Origin: Epithemia pelagica
Taxonomy: Eukaryota; Bacillariophyta; Bacillariophyceae; Surirellales; Surirellaceae
Direction of reading: 5' to 3'
NCBI GenBank assembly: GCA_946965045.2
Contig: OX337232.1
Span: 310,001 to 374,000 of the forward strand
DNA: 64,000 nt
Shown here: positions 23,112 through 32,852 of the stretch, piece after piece
Layout: every line of letters begins with the position of its first letter
Numbering within the stretch: position 1 is the first letter of the stretch
The notes under the pieces: model-generated
Database searches by the model: none
What the model was told of the DNA's origin: nothing
Seen by the model: the letters and a program-made list of their open reading frames with translations, nothing else
Position numbers and translations under genes: made by a program

Positions 23112-23765
23112 TTACGTCAGCCAAGGCAAAGAGCTTCCCTGTTCGGCCGCCGTCTGCTTCTTGAGCCAAGCTACAGCCCCATCGTTCAATGGATTAGTGC
23201 GTTGATTGGTACTCATAGACAGGCTTTTAGGAGTTACACCTTTCTTTGCATCAATCAATGCTTGGATATCATGTTTTTTCTTTTCGGTATTGGTCTCAAG
23301 TTTCTTGAGTTCCAGTTGAAAGATTTCTTCGCTTTCTTTCAAGCTGGTTTGAAAGATTTCTTCTCTTTCTTTCAGTTCCAATTGAAAGATTCGGTCCTCC
23401 ATGCGCATAGTTCGGTCTTCCATGCGCATAGCATCCATCTTAATGTTTGCCATATATGCAATGCCCAAAGGTACAACTGCAGAAATTGCAACAGAAATCG
23501 CAGCAATCGTATTTGCCGTGCCAGCTTTGTCAACAGACTGTTGGGCTGCCTCGACAGTCGCCACTTGGAGCTCTTCGGCGTTCATATCGGACGGCTGTTT
23601 CGGATCTTTGTCAGAGTTCTCAGAGTTCGTACTACAAAGACAGAAGTTTTTGTAAGAAATCTGGGCCCTCAAAGGACGGGTCGGCGAGAATGCCACCGTC
23701 GCTTTTACAGAAAGAAGCACGGCAATCAGCAAGCTTCCCAACAAGCAACACCATTTGTCTCTCAT
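23112..23765 (-). CDS. Plastid-targeted coiled-coil membrane protein, copy 1
   Basis: A 217-aa protein of unknown function. The start at 23765 ('MRDKWCCLLG') is preferred over the upstream ATG at 23795, because the divergent copy at 49113 keeps only this one. The signal peptide 'GSLLIAVLLSVKATVAF' is followed by 'SPTRPLRAQ'. The AF junction and basic Ser/Pro-rich stretch match the bipartite presequence of diatom plastid proteins. The mature part has one hydrophobic segment ('TIAAISVAISAVVPLGIAYMA', about residues 75-97), then a long charged coiled coil built of repeated 'RMEDR', 'IFQLELK', 'EREEIF' blocks, and a short C-terminus ending 'SSLPWLT'. I recognise no family. It lies opposite the GST copies in each tandem unit, and its coding sequence stays open in all five copies in the window, which suggests selection or very recent amplification. 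Confidence 0.75.
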   Translation of the reverse strand: MRDKWCCLLGSLLIAVLLSVKATVAFSPTRPLRAQISYKNFCLCSTNSENSDKDPKQPSDMNAEELQVATVEAAQQSVDKAGTANTIAAISVAISAVVPLGIAYMANIKMDAMRMEDRTMRMEDRIFQLELKEREEIFQTSLKESEEIFQLELKKLETNTEKKKHDIQALIDAKKGVTPKSLSMSTNQRTNPLNDGAVAWLKKQTAAEQGSSLPWLT

Positions 23766-24264
23766 TTTGCTAAAGAAGGGACACAAACAATTCAATTGAT
23801 CAGAATTTCTTTTTTAATTTGCACCGCTATTCTCGGCAACAGACGTTAATCTCAAGAAATGGCGACAACAACGGTGGGTTGAAAGAGAGAAGAGAGACTC
23901 AGAGCTCAGAGGATTGTCGGTGGAAATCGCCACGTCAGTGTGTTCGAGCTGAACAACTCGTATTTTTGCGCGACCAAGAACTAGTCGAGATAAGCCCCTT
24001 TCTGGGAGGCACACTTCCTATTGGTTGGAGAGATTGGAGATGGTCTGACTCAGCGTCAGGTTTGAGGGAAGGTAGGTGGTGGGGGTGCTAGTGGTAGGAG
24101 GTAGGTCAAAATGTCCCCGTGGGAATGATCCCATCTACCTCCCTGGTCCCCGTCTATAAAAATCGTGACAGGAACCGGTCTAATAGGTTTACGGTTTACA
24201 TGCGTGTGAAGTGTCTCCTGTCCCCGTGGGAGAACCAACTGCCAGGTTAGATAGACTCCCATGT

Positions 24265-24282
24265 ATTCCCGTGCACGGGAAT
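24265..24282. repeat. 18-bp perfect palindrome, repeated in each unit
   Basis: ATTCCCGTGCACGGGAAT is self-complementary. It lies about 35 bp before the truncated GST sequence and recurs 2,463 bp further on (26728) and at about 54199. The neighbouring sequence carries GTCCCCGTGGGA twice. It is possibly a regulatory site or the end of a small inserted element. Confidence 0.6.
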
Positions 24283-24316
24283 AGGGCACGATATTGTCTA
24301 GGAGTACTTCTAACAG

Positions 24317-24887
24317 CATTCCCTATCAAGAAGAGTTGTACCAATACAATGATTCCGTATGGGGTGTCGAAAAGAAACGCCTGGTAGAGTCTGGTGAAAA
24401 TCCCTGTGGGACAGTTCCAGTTGCCTATACAGAGGATGGCCATCATTTGAGCCAGCACATTGCCATGGCTCGGTACTTTGCCCGTATCAACCAGTTGGAT
24501 TCGGGAGATGCCTGGAAGGATTACGCCCAAGATGTCATTGCCGATGAATATCAGGGATTCCGCAATATCTGGGTCGAAAAGTCTTTTGCAAGCGCGGAGG
24601 AGCAAAAGGCGGAATATGTCTCCAAGACTGTACCCGAGCTATTGACCAAGTTTGAGGCCCTGTACAAAAAATACAAGACGACGGACAAGGATCAAGGATC
24701 AAGCATATTTGAGCACCGGGGAGATACAGCCATGTTTAGCATTTTGTACGATCACATTCAATTGGGTCACTTTACGGAAGAAACGTTAACGTCCTCGTAC
24801 CCGCACTTATCCGCCTTGTACAAAGTATTCATGGCCATTCCAGCTGTCGCAGAATGGATCCAACGCAAAACACCATCTACAAACTAA
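24317..24887 (+). pseudogene. GST copy lacking its N-terminus (unit 2)
   Basis: The frame matches the full-length GST from 'IPYQEELYQY' to the end, but the first 29 residues, including the thiol-activating Tyr, are absent and no ATG precedes the homologous part. Compared with the full copy it also has 'SSIFEH' in place of 'AYLSTSPSGSPLW'. The sequence just before the join is TTCTAACAG, which looks like a splice acceptor, so a chimeric transcript with an upstream exon is conceivable. As it stands it is a 5'-truncated, probably inactive copy. The helical domain is complete. Confidence 0.75.
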
Positions 24888-25574
24888 GATGAAATGTTTA
24901 TAGAGAGAATAAATAATGAATCGTCTGATTCATTGTAGAAATAAACAAATAAAATAGCATTACTGAGACTGTCTCGAGGGCGTAGGAGTCGAGAGATTAT
25001 CCAATGGCCCTATGTAGTAGTCTTGAGAGTGAATATCAGTGCCGTCACATATTCGTTGTTGGCATCCAAATGCGGACTCCATCATATATATTTCATGCAA
25101 GCTACTACCAAAGTTCGAACTCCCAACAACAACATACAATGGATCGAGGGAGGTTGGATTGGGTTGGAACCCCAAATGGAATCCCTCGTAGCTTTCTGTA
25201 GTATAGTTTTAAACTAAACCAATGGGGATTTCTACGGTCTTTATAACGATTCGTTCTAGTAGCAAGCGATCCCACAATTAGAACCAGCCGACCATGCTCA
25301 CAGTGATCAATTCATGATGGTGCTGTTGCCCCCCTGGTTGTGCTTGTTGTTGCCGCAACAAGGTGGATGTCAGGTCCCATTCACACGATACTGGGAAGAG
25401 ATTGCCATTCGCTTCTTCTTGTGCACCCAACAAAGTCCTATGCTTCAATTCTTTGCACTAATCGTTATATCTCTTCTATTTTATTCAGTTGGAGGCCAAT
25501 GCGTCTATTCCCATAGTTTCCCGTCGTACGTCCCAAAACCCCATTTGTTCTGCCATGGTCTCGACGTAGGACTT

Positions 25575-26228
25575 TTACGTCAGCCAAGGCAAAGAGCTTC
25601 CCTGTTCGGCCGCCGTCTGCTTCTTGAGCCAAGCTACAGCCCCATCGTTCAATGGATTAGTGCGTTGATTGGTACTCATAGACAGGCTTTTAGGAGTCAC
25701 ACCTTTCTTTGCATCAATCAATGCTTGGATATCATGTTTTTTCTTTTCGGTATTGGTCTCCAGTTTCTTGAGTTCCAGTTGAAAGATTTCTTCGCTTTCT
25801 TTCAAGCTGGTTTGAAAGATTTCTTCTCTTTCTTTCAGTTCCAATTGAAAGATTCGGTCCTCCATGCGCATAGTTCGGTCTTCCATGCGCATAGCATCCA
25901 TCTTAATGTTTGCCATATATGCAATGCCCAAAGGTACAACTGCAGAAATTGCAACAGAAATCGCAGCAATCGTATTTGCCGTGCCAGCTTTGTCAACAGA
26001 CTGTTGGGCTGCCTCGACAGTCGCCACTTGGAGCTCTTCGGCGTTCATATCGGACGGCTGTTTCGGATCTTTGTCAGAGTTCTCAGAGTTCGTACTACAA
26101 AGACAGAAGTTTTTGTAAGAAATCTGGGCCCTCAAAGGACGGGTCGGCGAGAATGCCACCGTCGCTTTTACAGAAAGAAGCACGGCAATCAGCAAGCTTC
26201 CCAACAAGCAACACCATTTGTCTCTCAT
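25575..26228 (-). CDS. Plastid-targeted coiled-coil membrane protein, copy 2
   Basis: The predicted protein is identical to copy 1 (23112-23765) as far as can be read: presequence with 'ATVAF', hydrophobic segment, repeated 'RMEDR / IFQLELK' coiled coil and 'SSLPWLT' end. It sits in the second tandem unit between the 3' flank of GST and the truncated GST at 26780. The identical product points to a dosage increase and not to new functions. Confidence 0.75.
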   Translation of the reverse strand: MRDKWCCLLGSLLIAVLLSVKATVAFSPTRPLRAQISYKNFCLCSTNSENSDKDPKQPSDMNAEELQVATVEAAQQSVDKAGTANTIAAISVAISAVVPLGIAYMANIKMDAMRMEDRTMRMEDRIFQLELKEREEIFQTSLKESEEIFQLELKKLETNTEKKKHDIQALIDAKKGVTPKSLSMSTNQRTNPLNDGAVAWLKKQTAAEQGSSLPWLT

Positions 26229-26779
26229 TTTGCTAAAGAAGGGACACAAACAATTCAATTGATCAGAATTTCTTTTTTAATTTGCACCGCTATTCTCGGC
26301 GACAGACGTTAATCTCAAGAAATGGCGACAACTACGGTGGGTTGAAAGAGAGAAGAGAGACTCAGAGCTCAGAGGATTGTCGGTGGAAATCGCCACGTCA
26401 GTGTGTTCGAGCTGAACAACTCGTATTTTTGCGCGACCAAGAACTAGTCGAGATAAGCCCCTTTCTGGGAGGCACACTTCCTATTGGTTGGAGAGATTGG
26501 AGATGGTCTGACTCAGCGTCAGGTTTGAGGGAAGGTAGGTGGTGGGGGTGCTAGTGGTAGGAGGTAGGTCAAAATGTCCCCGTGGGAATGATCCCATCTA
26601 CCTCCCTGGTCCCCGTCTATAAAAATCGTGACAGGAACCGGTCTAATAGGTTTACGGTTTACATGCGTGTGAAGTGTCTCCTGTCCCCGTGGGAGAACCA
26701 ACTGCCAGGTTAGATAGACTCCCATGTATTCCCGTGCACGGGAATAGGGCACGATATTGTCTAGGAGTACTTCTAACAG

Positions 26780-27350
26780 CATTCCCTATCAAGAAGAGTT
26801 GTACCAATACAATGATTCCGTATGGGGTGTCGAAAAGAAACGCCTGGTAGAGTCTGGTGAAAATCCCTGTGGGACAGTTCCAGTTGCCTATACAGAGGAT
26901 GGCCATCATTTGAGCCAGCACATTGCCATGGCTCGGTACTTTGCCCGTATCAACCAGTTGGATTCGGGAGATGCCTGGAAGGATTACGCCCAAGATGTCA
27001 TTGCCGATGAATATCAGGGATGCCGCAATATCTGGGTCGAAAAGTCTTTTGCAAGCGCGGAGGAGCAAAAGGCGGAATATGTCTCCAAGACTGTACCCGA
27101 GCTATTGACCAAGTTTGAGGCCCTGTACAAAAAATACAAGACGACGGACAAGGATCAAGGATCAAGCATATTTGAGCACCGGGGAGATACAGCCATGTTT
27201 AGCATTTTGTACGATCACATTCAATTGGGTCACTTTACGGAAGAAACGTTAACGTCCTCGTACCCGCACTTATCCGCCTTGTACAAAGTATTCATGGCCA
27301 TTCCAGCTGTCGCAGAATGGATCCAACGCAAAACACCATCTACAAACTAA
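26780..27350 (+). pseudogene. GST copy lacking its N-terminus (unit 3)
   Basis: Nearly identical to the truncated copy at 24317-24887. The only clear protein change is Cys for Phe in 'EYQGCRNIWVEK'. It has the same missing 29 N-terminal residues, the same lack of an ATG and the same acceptor-like TTCTAACAG before the join. Confidence 0.75.
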
Positions 27351-28037
27351 GATGAAATGTTTATAGAGAGAATAAATAATGAATCGTCTGATTCATTGTA
27401 GAAATAAACAAATAAAATAGCATTACTGAGACTGTCTCGAGGGCGTAGGAGTCGAGAGATTATCCAATGGCCCTATGTAGTAGTCTTGAGAGTGAATATC
27501 AGTGCCGTCACATATTCGTTGTTGGCATCCAAATGCGGACTCCATCATATATATTTCATGCAAGCTACTACCAAAGTTCGAACTCCCAACAACAACATAC
27601 AATGGATCGAGGGAGGTTGGATTGGGTTGGAACCCCAAATGGAATCCCTCGTAGCTTTCTGTAGTATAGTTTTAAACTAAACCAATGGGGATTTCTACGG
27701 TCTTTATAACGATTCGTTCTAGTAGCAAGCGATCCCACAATTAGAACCAGCCGACCATGCTCACAGTGATCAATTCATGATGGTGCTGTTGCCCCCCTGG
27801 TTGTGCTTGTTGTTGCCGCAACAAGGTGGATGTCAGGTCCCATTCACACGATACTGGGAAGAGATTGCCATTCGCTTCTTCTTGTGCACCCAACAAAGTC
27901 CTATGCTTCAATTCTTTGCACTAATCGTTATATCTCTTCTATTTTATTCAGTTGGAGGCCAATGCGTCTATTCCCATAGTTTCCCGTCGTACGTCCCAAA
28001 ACCCCATTTGTTCTGCCATGGTCTCGACGTAGGACTT

Positions 28038-28691
28038 TTACGTCAGCCAAGGCAAAGAGCTTCCCTGTTCGGCCGCCGTCTGCTTCTTGAGCCAAGCTAC
28101 AGCCCCATCGTTCAATGGATTAGTGCGTTGATTGGTACTCATAGACAGGCTTTTAGGAGTCACACCTTTCTTTGCATCAATCAATGCTTGGATATCATGT
28201 TTTTTCTTTTCGGTATTGGTCTCCAGTTTCTTGAGTTCCAGTTGAAAGATTTCTTCGCTTTCTTTCAAGCTGGTTTGAAAGATTTCTTCTCTTTCTTTCA
28301 GTTCCAATTGAAAGATTCGGTCCTCCATGCGCATAGTTCGGTCTTCCATGCGCATAGCATCCATCTTAATGTTTGCCATATATGCAATGCCCAAAGGTAC
28401 AACTGCAGAAATTGCAACAGAAATCGCAGCAATCGTATTTGCCGTGCCAGCTTTGTCAACAGACTGTTGGGCTGCCTCGACAGTCGCCACTTGGAGCTCT
28501 TCGGCGTTCATATCGGACGGCTGTTTCGGATCTTTGTCAGAGTTCTCAGAGTTCGTACTACAAAGACAGAAGTTTTTGTAAGAAATCTGGGCCCTCAAAG
28601 GACGGGTCGGCGAGAATGCCACCGTCGCTTTTACAGAAAGAAGCACGGCAATCAGCAAGCTTCCCAACAAGCAACACCATTTGTCTCTCAT
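28038..28691 (-). CDS. Plastid-targeted coiled-coil membrane protein, copy 3
   Basis: Third member of the tandem array, with the same predicted protein as copies 1 and 2. Its upstream flank (28740-29185) is the last part of the array; beyond it the GST-homologous part of the unit is missing, so this copy has lost its truncated GST neighbour. Confidence 0.75.
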   Translation of the reverse strand: MRDKWCCLLGSLLIAVLLSVKATVAFSPTRPLRAQISYKNFCLCSTNSENSDKDPKQPSDMNAEELQVATVEAAQQSVDKAGTANTIAAISVAISAVVPLGIAYMANIKMDAMRMEDRTMRMEDRIFQLELKEREEIFQTSLKESEEIFQLELKKLETNTEKKKHDIQALIDAKKGVTPKSLSMSTNQRTNPLNDGAVAWLKKQTAAEQGSSLPWLT

Positions 28692-29185
28692 TTTGCTAAA
28701 GAAGGGACACAAACAATTCAATTGATCAGAATTTCTTTTTTAATTTGCACCGCTATTCTCGGCGACAGACGTTAATCTCAAGAAATGGCGACAACAACGG
28801 TGGGTTGAAAGAGAGAAGAGAGACTCAGAGCTCAGAGGATTGTCGGTGGAAATCGCCACGTCAGTGTGTTCGAGCTGAACAACTCGTATTTTTGCGCGAC
28901 CAAGAACTAGTCGAGATAAGCCCCTTTCTGGGAGGCACACTTCCTATTGGTTGGAGAGATTGGAGATGGTCTGACTCAGCGTCAGGTTTGAGGGAAGGTA
29001 GGTGGTGGGGGTGCTAGTGGTAGGAGGTAGGTCAAAATGTCCCCGTGGGAATGATCCCATCTACCTCCCTGGTCCCCGTCTATAAAAATCGTGACAGGAA
29101 CCGGTCTAATAGGTTTAAGGTTTACATGCGTGTGAAGTGTCTCCTGTCCCCGTGGGAGAACCGACTGCCAGGTTAGATAGACTCT

Positions 29186-29215
29186 TGTTGTTGTTGTTGT
29201 TGTTGTTGTTGTTAC
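29186..29215. repeat. (TTG)n microsatellite at a duplication junction
   Basis: About nine TTG repeats join the end of the tandem array to the segment paralogous to 55581-57730. On the minus strand they replace the lost 3' end of the adjoining pseudogene. Confidence 0.7.
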
Positions 29216-29741
29216 CCCACCACCTCGACAAAGTCGAGTTGGGGCAATTTCAACCAGGGCAAGGGATCTTGTTGCACGGCCCGATCCTGGTCGTCCAACA
29301 GTGGCCGAAATGCGGAATTGGAATAGCCACGACCATCTTGTAAAAAGGCCCCCAATCCTTGATCGCCCTCCAATTGTTTGTTAATGAGACCTTGGGCCGT
29401 ACTGCCAATCCCCAAGGCCAAGACTACCAGGAACCACGGAGAGATGCTGTCCAGGGTAATGATTGGATCCATGGAAGACGAAGAAGCATCGTCCAATAGA
29501 TTGCAAACCACACGAAACGAGTTTTTCGGAAAGAGGCCGAAGGGCAACAAACAGAAACAGGGGGTCGACGACGGGTTGTTGTTGTGGTTGTTGTGGGGCC
29601 AACGGCGGTTCCTCGTGTGGAAGAAGGAACGACGACCGGGACGGAAAACGCGTGGACCGAGGCACCCGCCAACAAGCGCCAAAAGACGCCGACGCCGAGA
29701 AATGATGACACCATGACCAACGGGTTGGCAAGACGACGCAT
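29212..29741 (-). pseudogene. Broken copy of plastid-targeted protein
   Basis: Paralogue of the intact gene at 55393-56112. It keeps the presequence ('FWRLLAGASVHAF') and the core ('MDPIITLDSISPWFLVVLAL', 'DGRGYSNSAFRPLLDDQDRA'), but one T is missing from the T6 run at about 29522-29526 (six in the intact gene, five here), shifting the frame. The last 80 or so residues, the helical C-terminus, are replaced by the (TTG)n junction and a stop after 'DFVEVVG'. It is inactive by both lesions. Confidence 0.8.
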
Positions 29742-30189
29742 GGTTGGAGAGTTTCTCTGTGTTTGCCAGTTCTATCGTACGCCTCTATCTTATAGGCACC
29801 ACAACGCTGATGGCAAGTGCGTGCTCTTCACGATATACGGATATTGTCTTAGTCTCGCTAGGAAGGAACGCCGCCATGGTGGACTTCAACCCAAGATCCA
29901 ACGATTGGGTGTGTTCACGAACGGGACCAGGAGCAAAGCTTCAAGCGTCCGGTTTAAGATACAAGTTTAATTCTTATTATTCGGAGGCCGCTTCTGACCG
30001 CTCAAAGAGTATGCAATAGCTTTTCAGTCGCGCGAAACCAATGGTACTTTCAGTTCTACAGTGCTATGTTTTGTACTAGTCGATGCTACTCAAACGAATG
30101 ATCGGTCTCGACGTCAGGCATTACGTACAACAGCGTCCTCTCCGGAACACGAATGAGAATTGCGCAGTTAGATGATCCCAGCAGGTGAT

Positions 30190-30197
30190 GGCCCGTG
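30190..30197. repeat. hAT target-site duplication, left copy
   Basis: GGCCCGTG stands immediately before the element's CAGGG end and is repeated exactly at 36978-36985 after the other end. Eight bp is the characteristic target duplication length of the hAT superfamily. Confidence 0.9.
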
Positions 30198-30211
30198 CAG
30201 GGTGTTGAAGT
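30198..30211 (+). repeat. Left terminal inverted repeat of hAT
   Basis: CAGGGTGTTGAAGT, matched exactly in reverse at 36964-36977. The CAGGG start is typical of hAT ends. Confidence 0.9.
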
Positions 30212-30778
30212 TACAAAATAAAGATACAAACTCAACTTTTGACTTAAAGCGTACTCTTAGCAGAGATAACAATTCAACTTCACCTTCTCAATTCAAAAAA
30301 TGACTCTGTCTAACTTGAATATCTCTTGATTAGTCAATTATGCACATTCCACGAAAGAACTTCAAACTTTAAGTCAATCTCAGTATTTTCCCAACTTGAA
30401 TTCAACTTATTACTCAAATTGATCCCGTTCCTAGTAACTTTATTGTACAACTAAAATTCGAATTTGAAACGTCTCAACTCGACTTCCCTATTTTAAGTCA
30501 TATTCTTTTCATAGCCGACTTAAATTCATGAAATAAGTCGACCCACAGAAAAGTCTGACTTGACTTTGTAAAGCGACTTAAGTCGGAAAAACGACTTATT
30601 TGGAGCTACAAGTTCGATTTAACTGTCCGACTTTTCGATAAAACTTAGTCGCAACCACCCAACCACGCCTTAGGCAGCATCACTCATCACTCACTCCCAA
30701 CTCCCACCTCTCTCTCATACCTCGTACTCTCATAGCACCTCTCCCTCACCCATCATCAACATACATGCACAATACACC
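30212..30778. promoter_or_regulatory. hAT left subterminal region and leader of glycosylase gene
   Basis: AT-rich sequence with many GACTT/AAGTC words in both orientations (for example AAGCGACTTAAGTCGG near 30575), then a CT-rich stretch (30680-30775) directly before the ATG at 30779. Such subterminal arrays are where hAT transposases usually bind. The CT-rich part looks like a 5' UTR. Confidence 0.6.
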
Positions 30779-32527
30779 ATGAAGATTATTGTTAACGGTC
30801 ACCTTGAACCAGATCATTACCTTTCCCAAGTTCCATTGTCGCTATTACAACGGATTCTTAAACCAGAAGCTCGACTTGAAACCATCGAAATCCACCTTCA
30901 TGTGAATGCGTGGTTGACGGACGTTGGAGGTTCATTAGCAGTCAAGAAAGGACACGGACTCAATTGCCGTTGTATACACGGGAGGTGTGTTTTATGTCGA
31001 CCGTTCACAACATCACAAGCTACGACTGTGATTGTAAACCTTCTTGACCGTCACCTCCGAATGAATATACCCTTCAATACCTCGAGTGACAATTGCATCG
31101 ATAAAGAAACACTTGAGCTGACAACGAACTTCAAAGTCCATATTTTGCACATCAACCAAAATGAAGCATTTTCAGAATGTTGTAAATTTGTTTCCTCAAA
31201 TTTGGTTCATTCCATAACTCCAAAGCATTCAGTGCGTCCATTCGTTCGCTGCTGGTTCATCCGTACCAGGACAACGACGCAATTCCATTTCATGAACCAC
31301 CCAACATGTTCCTTGACGAACAAATCAATTCCAATACACATTATCCTCAGTTTTATTGAGCTCTACATCAAGTCTCATTATCCTACTTCAATCTCAACAA
31401 CAGTCGAGACCAAATCTGTGGACTCTGCCATCACACCTACGGACAACAAAGAAACACCGTCAGTCAACTCTGAACCCACACCCAATCCTCTCCATGTTGT
31501 CACACCACTCCCCAACTTGTCACTGGCTATTCCGAGTAAGAGTCATTCCCACCAACTCAGAAAATCCCAACACCGACCCTTGAATCCATTTCTACGCCGC
31601 AATACACGACGAACTATTGCCCAGAAGACACAACTCCTACTATCTGGCTCCTCTGCAAAGCAAACAATCAACTACTATGACGTCTCCACGCGTCATATAC
31701 CTGGAACAACACCCAAATATTCGCCAATGACGAATATCAAATTCCCAACATCACAAAGGCAATTTACGGACACAACCAGAGAGTCACTCCTTTCTATATA
31801 CAACGATCTCTGTGCTTTTCATTTGTCACTGGTATGTCAAGATGAATTTTCAATGCCCCGTGATTCATGGGAGCAATGGATCGATCTCTCTTTTGAAGAA
31901 GATGATGGAACATACGACCGAGCCTTTATGTGTCTCATTGTAATCATAATGAGCTCAAGTACGTCAGACCAACAACTATCTTTGCTTGTTCCCCGGCTAT
32001 TCTTTGCTGGGTTGACGTCCGCTACTGCCGTGATGGATTTCGTCTCTTTATACGGGATGAACGTGCTTTGTTCGTTATTGACGTCCACTGGCCGGTTCTA
32101 TCAGAATGCGGAACGAATAACGAACGCAGCTGATCATTTTATTCAAAAACACAACGGCAGGATTCCTTCCGACATTTCGGTTATCGAACTCGCTTCATTA
32201 TTTGGCATTGGCTACTAGACAGCCAACATTGTCGTTACTTATGCATTCGAAAGAGTGGACGGTATTCCGTCCGATATCCACGTTATACGATGGGCCAATC
32301 ATCTTAATTGGGTCCCCAAAACTTGCAGAGATGGATTTGAATGCTCAAAGTACATTGAGTCATGGCTGCCCGTCGATAAATGGGGTTCAGTCAACCCTAC
32401 TTTTGGGTCGCTTGGACAAATGATTAACACACGCAACTCCAAGCTAATGGATGTACTACATTCAGAGATTGTCTCACCCAATGTGAGAAAATGTGTTTCT
32501 CAAATCCTCAAGGAATATGGTCGCTAA
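30779..32527 (+). pseudogene. Transposon-borne Nth/NTH1-like HhH-GPD DNA glycosylase, one stop
   Basis: An open frame of 582 sense codons from ATG 30779 to 32527, interrupted by a single TAG at 32216. Residues 1-200 are of unknown type with a small Cys cluster ('CRCIHGRCVLC'). Residues 200-350 are a Ser/Thr/Pro/Asn-rich linker. From about 385 the protein follows endonuclease III: 'FMCLIVIIMSSSTSDQQ' (helix with the S-x-Q/S-T-x-D signature), 'GRFYQNAERITNAADHF', the helix-hairpin-helix 'LASLFGIGY-stop-TANIVV', 'PSDIHVIRWANHLNW' with Asp499 at the catalytic Asp position, and 'IESWLPVDKWGSVNPTFGSLGQ', matching the NTH1 'EEWLP..LW..IN..L..FGQ' pattern. The stop is exactly at the Schiff-base lysine position and could derive from AAG by one change. 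The 4Fe-4S cysteines expected after the final helix are absent. The likely role is base excision for the benefit of the element, by inference. Confidence 0.75.
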
Positions 32528-32577
32528 TTGTCACTACTAAGTATTATTTCCTAACTGTGGTTCATTGTCTTCCTTTC

Positions 32578-32852
32578 TTTGTTTTTCTTGTCGTTCTTAT
32601 TCTGATTGTAGTTAGTGTAAGTTGTCATTCTTTTTTTGTTTCTTGTCGTTCTTATTCTGATTGTGATTGTTGTTTGCTGTCTTTCGTTCTTGGATTCTTG
32701 TCGTTCTTATTCTGGTGGTAATTGTTGTTCGCTGTCTTTCTTTCTTTGATTCTTGTCGTTCTTATTCTGGTTTTGATTGTGTTTCCTTGTCTTTCTTTCT
32801 TTGATTCCTGTCGTTCTTATTCTGGTTGTGATTGTGTTTCCTTGTCTTTCTT
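32578..32852. repeat. Minisatellite, five units of about 55 bp
   Basis: Repeats each contain TTGTCGTTCTTATTCTG or a close variant followed by GATTGT..TTT and CTTTCTTTC. The last unit covers the final codons of the transposase ('KKKDKETQSQPE'), so the array seems to have grown from the 3' end of that gene. It lies between the two convergent hAT genes. Confidence 0.75.

Larger units (their letters stand above)
21838..29185. repeat. Tandem array of 2,463-bp units (about three copies)
   Basis: Units begin in the GST coding sequence at GCATTCCCTATCAAG (21838, 24317, 26780). Each contains the rest of GST, its 3' flank, a minus-strand plastid-targeted coiled-coil gene, and a TATA-bearing stretch (CTATAAAAATCG). 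The second and third units are offset by exactly 2,463 bp and differ by only a few bases. The first unit is slightly diverged within the GST part. The third ends at 29185, where a (TTG)n run and an unrelated duplicated segment begin. Near-identity indicates recent unequal exchange or ongoing gene conversion. Confidence 0.9.
29207..30197. repeat. Segmental duplicate, left half (paralogue of 55581-56565)
   Basis: About 1 kb matching 55581-56565, with the broken plastid-protein copy and its upstream flank. The match resumes at 36978 on the far side of the hAT element and continues to 38130. The copy at 55581 lacks the hAT and so serves as an empty-site control. Confidence 0.85.

Noticed and set aside
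22851-23849. 332-codon plus-strand frame opposite the plastid coiled-coil gene (also in the other units)
   Set aside because: It mirrors the minus-strand gene, has no start context or domain, and the minus strand has a presequence and length changes in whole codon blocks.
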